Shown here one piece after another: positions 23,888 through 33,923 of a stretch of 64,000 bases of DNA (the stretch's first letter is position 1; the number at the start of each line of letters is the position of its first letter). Where the stretch lies: contig JAFKGQ010000005.1 of the NCBI GenBank assembly GCA_017307755.1, forward strand, positions 496,001-560,000. The letters run 5' to 3'. The notes beneath the pieces are model-generated. The model made no database searches. It was not told where the DNA came from and was given only the letters and a program-made list of their open reading frames with translations. A program made the translations under genes and the position numbers. This stretch comes from Chitinophagaceae bacterium (lineage in GTDB: Bacteria > Bacteroidota > Bacteroidia > Chitinophagales > Chitinophagaceae).

Positions 23888-25621
23888 TTATTTTCCTACG
23901 AATAAGTTGAAGCGAAATGCCCGGTTGGTGGTCATAGGTTCCATCCGGCCATAGATAGTGGTAGGTCTGGCAGAATGTCCGTCGTCGTTTATCCGGTGCA
24001 GGGCAGAGGCATTATCGACGCTTTTGCTGCAAGCGTAATAGATATGATGGCCCAGCCAGATGAAACCGTTATTGCCATTGTCATAGTAGTAGTACGACAG
24101 ATCCGGATAAATGGCATCAGCCCAGTTCCTGCCATCATATAATACAGTAAACTCTTTCGTGTCAGCATTGAACTTCCATATTTTCAGTGCATTGGTGCGG
24201 ACGTTGTTGTCATAGCCCATAGTGACGATGAGGACCTCATTGCCGTGGGAAGCATCGGCCATTATGCTAACGATGACTTCCGAGTACCGTTGAAGGGGCA
24301 AGGATACTCTTTCCGCAACCTTGCTCCCTTTACGGGTGCACCATAAGCTGTCGATCGCATTATCGTTATACTGTTTGAGCGTAGAAGAAAAATAGAAGGC
24401 ATAGTCCTTTGAGAACGACAGGGCATAGGCAGTAGAGTCACCCAGCACATTGTGCTGAAGCGTAAGCGTAGGGGATGGCTGCGAGACATCACCCACATAA
24501 TAATCGTCCGTTGTGCCCAGTTTCATATAGATGGTATTGCCATCCATGGCTATTGCCTGGTGAGGTGTTTTTGGGATAGCTATAGAATCCCATTGCGCCG
24601 GATAAAAGCCGGGATGCGTCTTAGTATAGCTGGGGACATCGTAGTTCCGGCTCCATACGGATACGGCATGGGAAGGGTCATCATAAGGTATTTTCATCAG
24701 GTGGTATTCCGTCGGAAAGGGGACAGCCGATGAGGTAAGATAATACGCATTATGCTGCTGGTCATTGACGACGAAGTTCTGGATAGTATGAGGGAACTGA
24801 TACGGGGTGAAAAGGCCATAATTGAACTGGGGATACCGGGGGAAAATGGTCTTATCATAAGAGAAAAGAGTGCTGGATTGGGGCAGGCCGCTATTGGACG
24901 TTCCCTTGCTGAAGATACCCTGGGTCATTTCGCCCGGAGGATTGTAAGGGTCGGACAGGTCATAGAACAAGGCCAGCCAGTATAGATGTCCGTCCTCCGC
25001 AGGGTCAGGCTTTGAGATCGTATAGCTATAGGGTACCGAGGTCTGTCCATTGGTGGTAACCTGGACAGGGCCGCTGTCTGACAGGTCGGGGATGACTACC
25101 CGCAGCTCCGTAGGTGTGGCATTGATGATCACGCCCTTTTGGGTGCCATTGAAGGTGATGGAGTTCGCATCATAAGGAATGGCGAAATTCTTACCGGTGA
25201 CCACGATGGTATCTCCCTCAAAGGCAGCGGCAGGTGATATGCTACTGATAATGGGCTGCGTGGCGCCGATGATGGTGATGGGCTCGCTAAACTGGGCTGC
25301 TCTTCCTCCTTCGAACCCGATGGACAGCGTGCCGCTTTGCGCAGCTTTTGGGACGATGACGCTCAGCTGCTGGGAGGATGCCTGTATCACCTGGTAGGAG
25401 ACATTGGCCACGGAGACGAGGTTCTTCGATGGATCACCGTCGAAATGACTGCCCTTGATGATCAGCGTATCGCCGATGTTCAGCAGGTTCTTGCTGATGC
25501 TGCTGATGGTGACTATCGGGACATTACGGACGTCCTTCTTTGTACAGGACTGCTGGATCAGCATGATCAGCAGCGTATATACGGCGATGTTTAAGGTCCG
25601 GGGTATATTTATTCTTTTCAT
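23888..25621 (-). CDS. IPT/TIG-domain lipoprotein with propeller-like C-terminal part
   Basis: A 577-residue lipoprotein (lipobox IQQSC, then TKKD). Two IPT/TIG Ig-like domains occupy ~35-120 and ~122-205 (ISSISKNLLNIGDTLIIKGSHF; ISSISPAAAFEGDTIVVTGKNF). The rest (~210-577) has repeated strands with tryptophans and aspartates (HLYWLALFYDL, MDGNTIYMKLG, SLWCTRKGSKVAERV, ALKIWKFNADTKEFTVLYDG, NGFIWLGHHIYYAC), suggesting a beta-propeller or similar repeat fold. In SusC/SusD-like systems TIG-bearing lipoproteins act as surface glycan-binding proteins; that role here is an inference. The ATG overlaps the stop of the upstream gene by four bases. Confidence 0.7.
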   Translation of the reverse strand: MKRINIPRTLNIAVYTLLIMLIQQSCTKKDVRNVPIVTISSISKNLLNIGDTLIIKGSHFDGDPSKNLVSVANVSYQVIQASSQQLSVIVPKAAQSGTLSIGFEGGRAAQFSEPITIIGATQPIISSISPAAAFEGDTIVVTGKNFAIPYDANSITFNGTQKGVIINATPTELRVVIPDLSDSGPVQVTTNGQTSVPYSYTISKPDPAEDGHLYWLALFYDLSDPYNPPGEMTQGIFSKGTSNSGLPQSSTLFSYDKTIFPRYPQFNYGLFTPYQFPHTIQNFVVNDQQHNAYYLTSSAVPFPTEYHLMKIPYDDPSHAVSVWSRNYDVPSYTKTHPGFYPAQWDSIAIPKTPHQAIAMDGNTIYMKLGTTDDYYVGDVSQPSPTLTLQHNVLGDSTAYALSFSKDYAFYFSSTLKQYNDNAIDSLWCTRKGSKVAERVSLPLQRYSEVIVSIMADASHGNEVLIVTMGYDNNVRTNALKIWKFNADTKEFTVLYDGRNWADAIYPDLSYYYYDNGNNGFIWLGHHIYYACSKSVDNASALHRINDDGHSARPTTIYGRMEPMTTNRAFRFNLFVGK

Positions 25622-27318
25622 AGCTGATAGTATATCTGTGCGCTTGGGATGGAATAAATTAAATTAGTATATGCGTCGGAGCGATAGTACACATAGGGCT
25701 TGAAGTAGCCGGGATCGCCGGAGTAGGGGAGTCCGGAGTTCAGGCCCATGAAGAACAGCGTGCCTGAGTTGCCGCCGTTGAAAGGCAGTGGTATCGGCGT
25801 GTCGTACTTGCCTGTCTGGAAAAGCGGTTCGGTGGAGCCGGCGGCTGTCACATACAGGTTCTGGGTGATCTGGCTGGCCTGGAAAGTGATGTATGGCGTT
25901 TCCTCACCGTAGGGAATGGCGCTGGCAATGACGGGGCCGGAAGGACTTCCATTGTGTATATCTATCTGCGTGGTCCCGCCCATGATATTGATGAACCTGA
26001 GCTTAAAAAGTTTCGGATCAGGTTTAATATCGTTCTCCATGACCAGGTGCCCCATCTTTTGCGAATTGGCGTTATCGGGCAGGAGGCACATCGTATAGAA
26101 CAGACTCGACTCGATGATCTGATTGAACTGATCATATACGGGTGAATAGGCTCCGTTCGGGGTATTGGTAACCAGGTACTGGCCGGGGGGTATCGTCATG
26201 GTAGCTACCCGCTGCTGCATGCCCGGGACGCCATACGGGTATGTGTCCTCCAGGTTTATGTCTTCTCCGCCTGCCGAACTGATGGGCCATCTCTGCACGG
26301 TGGTAGTATAACTATTGAACCGTATGCCGATGCCAAGGAAGGATTTGAGTCCGCCGACCAGGCCAGGTATATTATAGGCGCCGTTGACCACAGTGACGGA
26401 GGCATAATCTCCATAAGCGCCGCCATAGGCGGTGCTGGCTACGGTGAGCTCTTTCAGACTATTAGGAACGCCGTCTTCCATCATGTACAGTTTGGGCAGG
26501 GGTTGCAGGTTGTTCTGATAATTTTTTGCGTCACCTACCGCGAAGAAGGAATAGTTCTTACCGTCCTTCAGGTCGAAGGGGACGAAGTTGATCAGGACCG
26601 TCGGATACCTGTAGTCGAAGCCTCCAATAGACAGCGTGAGCTTTTTTAATCCTTTCTGCGTGGTAGTGTAGGAGTCGGAAGCTTTTGCCGGCTGCGTATT
26701 GGGGTCCAGGGGCCGCAGGATCAGGTTGGTGCCTTGTCCGATATGCGGGCTGATCGAGAGGCTGATGCCATTGGTGCCGGCCACCATGTTAATAAGACGG
26801 ATACCTGTGGTGCCATCGTAGGGATGGTATATATCTTCGGGGAAATAGTTCACCCTAGGTACCGTGTTTCTCAGCGGTGCGGTGGCTGTATCGTAGGCCT
26901 GGTAGGTAGGGAAAACGATATAACTTGTGTTCGGCTGGAACGTGAATGTGCTGTTATCCGGCTTATTGGCGAATTGGGACGTAATATATGGATCATTGAT
27001 ATTGATCAGCTTGCTGTTGGGCTGACCGTTGGTAAGATTGAATGAGCTGGAGGTGGGGTAATATTCGCTCAGTTTGAACTTACCCACTGTCTCCCGTGCA
27101 AGTCCGTCTATCGAAAAAGACAAGGTGCTATCATAGGTGAATGCGTTGAAGAAATGGAACTGGGAGGGTTGCACGTCGAGCGTGTCCCCTTTGACAAACA
27201 GGCGGGCCTTTTTGCATCCCGTCAGCGTCACGTCCGCGCCAAGCCCGAAGATCAACGTGAGGCTCACCAGCAGGTGAGCTGCGCTTATTTGTATGACTTT
27301 TGAAAGATGCGTTTTCAT
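25618..27318 (-). CDS. DUF4397-like surface lipoprotein
   Basis: A 566-residue lipoprotein (lipobox TLTGC followed by KKARLF). Three repeated phrases mark probable beta-sandwich modules: FHFFNAFTYDSTLSFSIDGL (~52), GIRLINMVAGTNGISLSI (~172) and FKLRFINIMGGTTQIDIHNG (~445). Each reads R/H-F-x-N followed by a D- or S-rich strand, as in DUF4397. It joins the preceding gene through TAATG (stop and start share one base) and the next through ATGA. No enzymatic motif. Assignment is by pattern only. Confidence 0.6.
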   Translation of the reverse strand: MKTHLSKVIQISAAHLLVSLTLIFGLGADVTLTGCKKARLFVKGDTLDVQPSQFHFFNAFTYDSTLSFSIDGLARETVGKFKLSEYYPTSSSFNLTNGQPNSKLININDPYITSQFANKPDNSTFTFQPNTSYIVFPTYQAYDTATAPLRNTVPRVNYFPEDIYHPYDGTTGIRLINMVAGTNGISLSISPHIGQGTNLILRPLDPNTQPAKASDSYTTTQKGLKKLTLSIGGFDYRYPTVLINFVPFDLKDGKNYSFFAVGDAKNYQNNLQPLPKLYMMEDGVPNSLKELTVASTAYGGAYGDYASVTVVNGAYNIPGLVGGLKSFLGIGIRFNSYTTTVQRWPISSAGGEDINLEDTYPYGVPGMQQRVATMTIPPGQYLVTNTPNGAYSPVYDQFNQIIESSLFYTMCLLPDNANSQKMGHLVMENDIKPDPKLFKLRFINIMGGTTQIDIHNGSPSGPVIASAIPYGEETPYITFQASQITQNLYVTAAGSTEPLFQTGKYDTPIPLPFNGGNSGTLFFMGLNSGLPYSGDPGYFKPYVYYRSDAYTNLIYSIPSAQIYYQL

Positions 27319-28997
27319 TATTTTCCTTTTGAAATAAAGTTGGTATGCTTGATCATGAACAGGTGGATGCTTTTAGCTGTATCGGTGGTATTCAGGAGTC
27401 CCGCCGCTACCAGGGTATAGGTGCCTGGAGCGGGGAAGGTCGGGAAGATCTTCGTCATCGATGCCACCTGCCTTGCAGCCAGCGTATCCGTACGGGATGT
27501 GCTGAGACGGGCCAGGATCTTTGCCGGCGGCTGCGTGCCGTCATAGGTAGTTGCGCTGATCCGGGATTTATAGCCTACCTCGCTGGACATATTGATCTCC
27601 TGGGTGGGGAACAGGTAGGGGAAATGCGTTAGAAAGATCTTTCCTGCATCCGGTACCAGGTTCATCATGCCTACCTTGGAGAACATGATCACGGCCGGAT
27701 TGCTCCAGTCGCCGGGCTTGTAGTCGTCGGAGGTGATGACATTGCTTATCGGCAGGACAAAAGGAAGATTGTTCAGGTCTGAATTATAGTACCAGGTGAA
27801 GTTGGATAACCTGGTTACCTCGCTGGTGTAGGAATAGGGTGTTTGACCATCACCGCCGCCAAAAGTCACTTTGACCTCGCCCGCAGGTACGGTCAGCGGC
27901 TGGGTATAAGCTCCGAATGCAAGGGCCGGGAAATCTTTTTCACCACCCGGGTAGGTAATCTTTACATCTACTTTCTGCTGGTGGGCGTTGGTATTCACCA
28001 CCTGCACTTTCCCGCAATTGTCCAGGTCGCCTGCTCCATATCGGCGATCGGTGAGCACGGCATAGATATTCCCGATGACCAGGATGCTGTAGCAGTAGCC
28101 GGCCGCGAAGGGATAGCTGCCGACATTGCTCACCTGGAGGGACGCGCTCTGGTCATAAGGGCTGGCGGGGCGGACACTGGGGAATATCCGGTTATAGGGA
28201 TTGGTGGGATCGATGGATACGGGATACAGGTCGAATGTCTTGATGGCATCATCCATTACGCCTGAGTTGTGGAGATAGACCTGGTCTGTGTTGTTGTAGA
28301 CCCAGAACTGCTGGGTACCATATTCTACTTCGGCGTAATCGCTGACGGAGGCGAAGGGGACGTTGCTGATACCCGGCAGATCGGTACTGTCTGCATACCG
28401 GAGAGAAATGCTGTTTTTCTGTCCGGCCGAATTCTCCGGAGGAGCGTAGCTATCGTCCATGGCATAGCTGAAATTGATCACCCTGATCTTGAACTTGCCG
28501 GGGGCCGGTGCTCCGGGATCCGCTGATGTCACGGGAATATATTTGACAGCGGGTTTTCCATTGTCATCATAAAAGACCATGTCTCCATATCCGCTGTGCG
28601 GTGGCACATCGATGGTCTTTTGGATGACGATGCGGGAATCGGGAGGGGTTTTCACCGCCGGGGTATCGTTGGTATAGCTGTAGGCTGCCAGCTTGATGTT
28701 GAAAGTTCCGCCTGTGGCCGGCAGAATGACATAAGGAATGGCGCCGTAGGTCACTGCATATTGCGCGCTGGTGCCTTGGTAGCGAATCAGCGAATCGTTG
28801 ACGTATACCAGGTAGCCGGTGGCATTTCCGTCCCCGCTGATGTCCGGCAGCAGGTTGTATATCCGGAGAGTATCCTTCTTCGTATCGTCCAATGCCTTGT
28901 ATCCTGACAGGTCCTTCAGCTGTTTCTTACAGCTGGTGAGCACCAGTCCTGTGACTGTGGCCAGGACGAACGTGCAGGTGATGATAAGTTTGTTCAT
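27318..28997 (-). CDS. DUF4397-like surface lipoprotein
   Basis: A 559-residue lipoprotein (lipobox VLTSC, then KKQ). Two clear DUF4397-style modules start at about residue 45 (LRIYNLLPDISGDGNATGYL, VYVNDSLIRYQG) and about 170 (FKIRVINFSYAMDD). Later segments (CGKVQVVNTNAHQQKVDVKI; YTLVAAGLLNTTD) repeat the theme. It directly follows the TonB-dependent receptor (8 bases), the position a SusD-type partner would take, but it shows no SusD TPR pattern. Function unknown; it is likely exposed on the outer membrane with its receptor. Confidence 0.65.
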   Translation of the reverse strand: MNKLIITCTFVLATVTGLVLTSCKKQLKDLSGYKALDDTKKDTLRIYNLLPDISGDGNATGYLVYVNDSLIRYQGTSAQYAVTYGAIPYVILPATGGTFNIKLAAYSYTNDTPAVKTPPDSRIVIQKTIDVPPHSGYGDMVFYDDNGKPAVKYIPVTSADPGAPAPGKFKIRVINFSYAMDDSYAPPENSAGQKNSISLRYADSTDLPGISNVPFASVSDYAEVEYGTQQFWVYNNTDQVYLHNSGVMDDAIKTFDLYPVSIDPTNPYNRIFPSVRPASPYDQSASLQVSNVGSYPFAAGYCYSILVIGNIYAVLTDRRYGAGDLDNCGKVQVVNTNAHQQKVDVKITYPGGEKDFPALAFGAYTQPLTVPAGEVKVTFGGGDGQTPYSYTSEVTRLSNFTWYYNSDLNNLPFVLPISNVITSDDYKPGDWSNPAVIMFSKVGMMNLVPDAGKIFLTHFPYLFPTQEINMSSEVGYKSRISATTYDGTQPPAKILARLSTSRTDTLAARQVASMTKIFPTFPAPGTYTLVAAGLLNTTDTAKSIHLFMIKHTNFISKGK

Positions 28998-29005
28998 AGT
29001 CTTCT

Positions 29006-32000
29006 TTAAAATGTGTACTTGAGTCCTAATGTGTATACGGTGCCATAATTATATGCTCTGCGTAGGTATTCCTGGTGATCGGCGCCGAACTGTTTTCCAT
29101 TACCGGAATTGGCGTAATAGAATTTTGTAGGGCTGTTTAGTGCATTCTTAACGAACGCCTTGAATTCGAGTTTTTTTGTGATCTTTTGCGCGAACACAAA
29201 GTCCAGGGCCTGGGCCGGGAACTCATAGATATTGGGTGATCCGTCGGAGTTGATGTCGGACAGCCGCTTGCCTGTTACATTGTAAAGGGCATTGAACTGC
29301 GTACCCCATTTGGGATAATCGAAGTCGATGTTGACGTTGTAGGCGATGTTCGGCTGATCTACCAGGGGCCGGGTATTCGATGCATGTCTGTCCAGTATCC
29401 GGATGACATAATATTCTGTGGGATCGATGGTGGTTTCGCTTTTGGCCAGGATTAAATTAGCGCCTACGAAAATATACCGGCCCATGTCGAACAGTGGCTG
29501 CAGATTTTTCCGCACTTCCATCTCGACGCCATATACTTTACCTTGTCTGGGGTTGTTGCGGAAAGTGACGAAGCTGTTTACGAAACCGTATTGGTCGATG
29601 GTACCGTTGGTATATACCCGTTCGATCTGACGGTCTACTGTCTTATAGAATACCGATGCGGATACCAGCTCTTCCGTGCCGATGAACCAGTCTGCACGGA
29701 AATCGTAGTTGGAGAAGATGCCATTCTGCAGGGCTTTATTACCGTAGATAGTCAGCTGCTGTATGGGGTCACGCTGTGCGGATAGCACTATCTCGTTCAG
29801 TTCCGGACGTATCAGGGTCCTACTATAGGCTGCCCGGAAGTTGACGTTCTTTATCCCTTTGTAGACGATGGAGCCGGAAGGCAGCCAGTTGTACGTAAGG
29901 TAGTCCGTCCTATAGCTCCTATCGAATTGTTCCTTTGTCTTAACGCCGGACCTGTCGATGAAGTTGGAGCCGGTAGTATCGGGTGTGGATTCAAAACTGG
30001 TGCTTTCGATCCGTAAGCCGCCGATGACGCGCCAGTCTTTGTTGATGTTGAGGTCAACCATGCTGTAAAGTGCGCCCACGGATTGTTTGGCATGGTAGCT
30101 GTTGATGAAGAGGGTAGTGCCATTAGGACCAGTTAATGTGGTGACCCCCGCCTGCGGTGTGTACAGGTAGCCCGGCACCATGGATTGTCCTTCTTTTAGA
30201 TTGGCGTTTTCGATGATGCCGATCTGGCCTGGTCCGCTCCAGGCGGTGAGGTCACCGTTCAGTGTGGTCAGGTTGCCTGGCAACTGGCTGTAACCGCCGT
30301 AATTATTGAAGTAGGTAGAGCTGTTGTCGGTGCGGTTGAACAGGGATTCGTGATAGTCTCTCACCCGGCTGTAGTAATAGGCCCCTGCCTTGAAGATGGA
30401 AATGGTGTCCTTGCTGATCCTGAATGGCGCCACTAGGTCTGCTTTGTAGTTTTGATTGTGTTCATCCAGGTTGCGATAGTACCTGTCCGAAGCGACGAAA
30501 TAGGTATGCTGGTATTCGGTGGGTATCAGCAAGTCCCTGGGACCGTTGGTGTAAGGTGGGGCAGGATTGGGTATCCGGCCCAGCGAGTCCACCCGCATCT
30601 TTGTATCCCGGTAATCGGGGTCGTTCTGGCTGGCGAGAGACTGGCTGAGGCTATAGGTCAGCTGCCAGGGGCGCAGCTTTTTTATCAGCCGGAACTTATG
30701 ATCACCTCTCAGTTGAAAGGAGTTGAGGCTCCGGTGGGTGCTGCGTAAGATGAAGTCATAGATCCGTTGATGATCGGGAAAGAAAGGAGGAATGTTGGGA
30801 TCCACCGCTTTCAGGTTGGCGTTGGAGAGGCCATCTTCCATCGTGGCCGTTACCTCGGAGCCGAAGTTGCCGTTGTAGGTAAAGCTGAGATCATTGAATT
30901 TATTGAACCTGAAAGACAGGGTGGCCAGACCGCCGTAGTTCAGGTTCCTGTTGCCCGTATTCTCTCTTAGCCGGTACAGGTTGACCATCCTGAGCTCGTT
31001 GGGGTAATTGATATTTGGTGCACCTGCATTGGAGCCGGGTGTCAAAGGTTCCCGCACCGAATAGAGATTATTCTCGCCATTGGGGTTGGACTGGCTGCGA
31101 TTGTAATAGTTGACGCCAATCACGAAACCGATGATCTTGTTGTTCTTTAGCAAGTGTCTGTCGCCGTAACTGATGCCATAGATCTGGTCAGGTCCGAAGG
31201 TTCTGGCTTTGGTGGTCAGGACCTGGCTGAAACCTTGTTCCATAACGCGGTTGATCCGTATGGCTTCGTCGAAATGGGCTTTATCAATATTGCTGGCTTT
31301 GATGGCTTCCTGCAGACCTGCCCCGATGGTGCCCGTGGCGGTGGAATAGCCCCGGGCTGTATATTCGTTGATCAGTCGCTGATAATCATTGGTCAGATTG
31401 AGTTTATTGACATTCTGGCCCCAGAAACCAATATCGCCGCCCTGGAAGGAGTTGGCATATCCGTAGAGGCCGATGTTGCCGTTGAAGCCGGTCTGGGCTG
31501 ATATGGTCAGGAAACGTGCATCGGGAATGCTCTTGGTCTGGATCTCTACGACGGCGCCATTGGCATCACCCGGTTTGTCGGGGGTAATGGATTTCTCTAC
31601 GATAATATTGTCCAGCAGCTGCGCAGGGATTAGGTCGACGGCTACGGAACTGCGGCCGGCATCGGCGCCGGCCAGGCGGCCGCCATTGAGCTGTACGACG
31701 ACGTTACGATCACTGAGGCCGCGCACTGTGACATACTTGCCATCTTTCACAGTAACACCCGTCACCCGTTGAAGAGCCTGTGCGGTGGTGATACTGGCGG
31801 ACTTCTCGATCTGGATAGCGCCGATGGCGTCCTGGATATTGGTAGACTGACGACGCAGCTCCAGCAAGGCCCTGGCCGTAGTGGCCCTGCGGGCGGTGCC
31901 CACTGTGACGGCTTCCAGCATCTTCGATTCCACGGACATGGTAATGGAAAGACGTTCCATTTGTTGCTGGTGGACAACGACGCGCCGAGTGATGGATTTA

Positions 32001-32239
32001 TGGCCCACAGACTGGAACTGGATGGTATATTCACCGGGTTTTATCAGGAAAGTGTATTCGCCGCCCGCGCCGCTGGCCATGGTCTGACCGGTTTCGACGA
32101 CCTTGATGGTCACGCCCGGCATGGGAGACTTCCCATCCGTGACGGTACCGGTGATGCCGGTCCTGACCTGTGCTGCAGCATGCAGAAAGAGGAGGGCGGA
32201 CGAAACGATTAAGCAGATGAGTCTTGAAAGGGACTGCAT
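29006..32239 (-). CDS. TonB-dependent receptor with carboxypeptidase-like N-terminal domain
   Basis: A 1077-residue outer-membrane receptor from ATG 32239 (signal peptide MQSLSRLICLIVSSALLFLHAAAQ). Order: carboxypeptidase-regulatory-like domain (ITGTVTDGKSPMPGVTIKVV, ~28-110), plug (ALQRVTGVTVKDGKYVTVRGLSDRNV, in pieces, ~150-250) and barrel ending in YTLGLKYTF. It uses cross-membrane energy from TonB to import a substrate that the sequence does not reveal. No N-terminal STN domain and no SusD follow it; the next genes are DUF4397-like lipoproteins and the previous ones are beta-helix lipoproteins, four bases away. It is more like a FecA/CirA-type or 'outer membrane receptor' than a classical SusC. 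Confidence 0.92.
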   Translation of the reverse strand: MQSLSRLICLIVSSALLFLHAAAQVRTGITGTVTDGKSPMPGVTIKVVETGQTMASGAGGEYTFLIKPGEYTIQFQSVGHKSITRRVVVHQQQMERLSITMSVESKMLEAVTVGTARRATTARALLELRRQSTNIQDAIGAIQIEKSASITTAQALQRVTGVTVKDGKYVTVRGLSDRNVVVQLNGGRLAGADAGRSSVAVDLIPAQLLDNIIVEKSITPDKPGDANGAVVEIQTKSIPDARFLTISAQTGFNGNIGLYGYANSFQGGDIGFWGQNVNKLNLTNDYQRLINEYTARGYSTATGTIGAGLQEAIKASNIDKAHFDEAIRINRVMEQGFSQVLTTKARTFGPDQIYGISYGDRHLLKNNKIIGFVIGVNYYNRSQSNPNGENNLYSVREPLTPGSNAGAPNINYPNELRMVNLYRLRENTGNRNLNYGGLATLSFRFNKFNDLSFTYNGNFGSEVTATMEDGLSNANLKAVDPNIPPFFPDHQRIYDFILRSTHRSLNSFQLRGDHKFRLIKKLRPWQLTYSLSQSLASQNDPDYRDTKMRVDSLGRIPNPAPPYTNGPRDLLIPTEYQHTYFVASDRYYRNLDEHNQNYKADLVAPFRISKDTISIFKAGAYYYSRVRDYHESLFNRTDNSSTYFNNYGGYSQLPGNLTTLNGDLTAWSGPGQIGIIENANLKEGQSMVPGYLYTPQAGVTTLTGPNGTTLFINSYHAKQSVGALYSMVDLNINKDWRVIGGLRIESTSFESTPDTTGSNFIDRSGVKTKEQFDRSYRTDYLTYNWLPSGSIVYKGIKNVNFRAAYSRTLIRPELNEIVLSAQRDPIQQLTIYGNKALQNGIFSNYDFRADWFIGTEELVSASVFYKTVDRQIERVYTNGTIDQYGFVNSFVTFRNNPRQGKVYGVEMEVRKNLQPLFDMGRYIFVGANLILAKSETTIDPTEYYVIRILDRHASNTRPLVDQPNIAYNVNIDFDYPKWGTQFNALYNVTGKRLSDINSDGSPNIYEFPAQALDFVFAQKITKKLEFKAFVKNALNSPTKFYYANSGNGKQFGADHQEYLRRAYNYGTVYTLGLKYTF

Positions 32240-32243
32240 GGAG

Positions 32244-33905
32244 TTAATTATTATTATAATTAGTTGTTTGCGGAGAAAAATTCGCCCAGGGCCTGGACCA
32301 GTCTTCCGTGCCGAAAGCGCCGACCCAGGTGGTATTCTTGTCGAAGTAAGGGCTGAAAACATTCGAACCGGGAGGAAATTGTGCGCTGTTTATCAGGATC
32401 GAACTGGCCGGAAGTGTCAGCCCGGGGTTGTTCAGCTTTTGGAAGTCCACCAGGTCTTTGATGCCCAGGTCGTCTTTCGACTGTGAAAAGCTTAGCTGAC
32501 GGGTAGTATCGTTCAGGCTGGCGAAAAGGGCGAATTTGGGATCAGTGGTAATATCGAGAAAGGGAGTGGATACGAGACGCCAGTTAGGGTGACCGAATAT
32601 GCCGCCTTGTGTTGGCAGTTGTCTGGGTGCGGTGCCTGTGATAAAACAGTTGCGTACCTGTACCTGCAAGTTGCCGCCGCTCTCGTAATTGGTCCAGTTA
32701 TAATCGTTGGTCCCCTCGATGACCACCCCGGCCTTCATGCCGGCAGCGATCAATGAGTTGAAAAGGCCAAAATTGTCCTGACCGCCTCCATAGCTTCCAT
32801 CAGGATAATAGCTGGTGCCTATCTTTACGCCGTAACCTGCGTCGCCGTTGACGGAAGGGCCGGCGTTCAGGATGTTGCGGGCATCGGGATTGAAGCCCAC
32901 CAGGGTGAAATTGCTGAGCTGGTTCATGTTGCCGGCATTATAGAAGTTGACAATGCCGTGTGACTTGTCCGGGTTGGCGTAATAAGGGTCTTTCAATCCC
33001 AGTCCGAATTGTGCCTTGACACCCGAGGTATGGATCCGATAGTCAGCGCCGGCGCAGCCGAAGGCTATCAGGTGATGAAAGAACCCGTCTCCTCCAAAGA
33101 CGTTGTTATAGCTGCCGAAAGAAAATCCGTCCGATGCGCTGTAGGAGACCTGCAGGTATTTATAGGTACTGCTCGAAGTAGGGGTGATGTTCAGCGCCGC
33201 ACCCCACCAGGGGCCGTTGAAGCCATATTGAGTGGTATTCCCCAATACAAAATATCCGGCATACTCTACCCGCATATACTGTACGATACCGTTGGGGATG
33301 GCAGTCTGGCCGCTTTGTACGGCGCTGATGGTCACTCCTTTCCAGTCACCGGGATTACGGCGTCCCGGGGGTTGATCGGAAGTGAAGATGATGGGATGTT
33401 CTGCCGTCCCTTCGAAGTCCACATCCGAAGCGGTAAGGCTGGCATGGGTATATTTTTCACCATAGATCACCGTGCCGGGCTGAATGATGAGCTTGGATTT
33501 GAATACGACATCCCCTCTCAGCAGGTATTGTTTGTCCGAAGTGAGGATGAAGTTGTCATTGTAGGTGCCCTGCAGCAGGTTGACGATGGAATAGCGCTGT
33601 TTGCTGGTCACCGTCTTGCCATTGACCGTCACGGTGAGATTGCCGGAAGTAGTCAGGGTTGGGACGATGACCTGAAGGCGGTTAGGCGATGCTGTCGCTA
33701 CTTCCCCTTTGGCGCCATTGAAAGAGACGATATTTTTTTCGGGATCGATGTCGAAGCCGCTGCCATAGATAGAGATGGCGTCTCCGCCAACGAACGCTGC
33801 CGGTCCGAACCCGCTGATCTGCAGGTCAGCGACAGATGCAACGTCTTTTTTACACGACGGTAGGAAAATGATGGCGCAAATGGCCAACAGATAAATTAAT
33901 TTCAT
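32244..33905 (-). CDS. TIG plus right-handed beta-helix lipoprotein
   Basis: A 553-residue lipoprotein (signal MKLIYLLAICAIIFLPSC). An IPT/TIG domain (~28-110, ISGFGPAAFVGGDAISIYGSGF) is followed by a beta-helix region (~118-480). The helix region opens with the phrase TSDKQYLLRGDVVFKSKLI, IQPGTVIYGEK and HPIIFTSDQPPGRRNPGDWKG, a motif set common in Bacteroidota parallel beta-helix surface proteins. Its closest relative is the next gene upstream (35621-33924), with which it shares layout and C-terminal ending (VGAFGTEDW versus RGAFGSVDW), so they arose by duplication. No catalytic residues are evident. It lies four bases upstream of the receptor, so a receptor-partner role is inferred. Confidence 0.75.
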   Translation of the reverse strand: MKLIYLLAICAIIFLPSCKKDVASVADLQISGFGPAAFVGGDAISIYGSGFDIDPEKNIVSFNGAKGEVATASPNRLQVIVPTLTTSGNLTVTVNGKTVTSKQRYSIVNLLQGTYNDNFILTSDKQYLLRGDVVFKSKLIIQPGTVIYGEKYTHASLTASDVDFEGTAEHPIIFTSDQPPGRRNPGDWKGVTISAVQSGQTAIPNGIVQYMRVEYAGYFVLGNTTQYGFNGPWWGAALNITPTSSSTYKYLQVSYSASDGFSFGSYNNVFGGDGFFHHLIAFGCAGADYRIHTSGVKAQFGLGLKDPYYANPDKSHGIVNFYNAGNMNQLSNFTLVGFNPDARNILNAGPSVNGDAGYGVKIGTSYYPDGSYGGGQDNFGLFNSLIAAGMKAGVVIEGTNDYNWTNYESGGNLQVQVRNCFITGTAPRQLPTQGGIFGHPNWRLVSTPFLDITTDPKFALFASLNDTTRQLSFSQSKDDLGIKDLVDFQKLNNPGLTLPASSILINSAQFPPGSNVFSPYFDKNTTWVGAFGTEDWSRPWANFSPQTTNYNNN

Positions 33906-33923
33906 AACTGAATGCAGAAAATT

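Noticed and set aside
29006..32239. Reading the receptor as SusC with a downstream SusD
   Set aside because: The following lipoproteins show DUF4397-like beta phrases and no SusD-type TPR helices, so a SusCD glycan locus is not supported.
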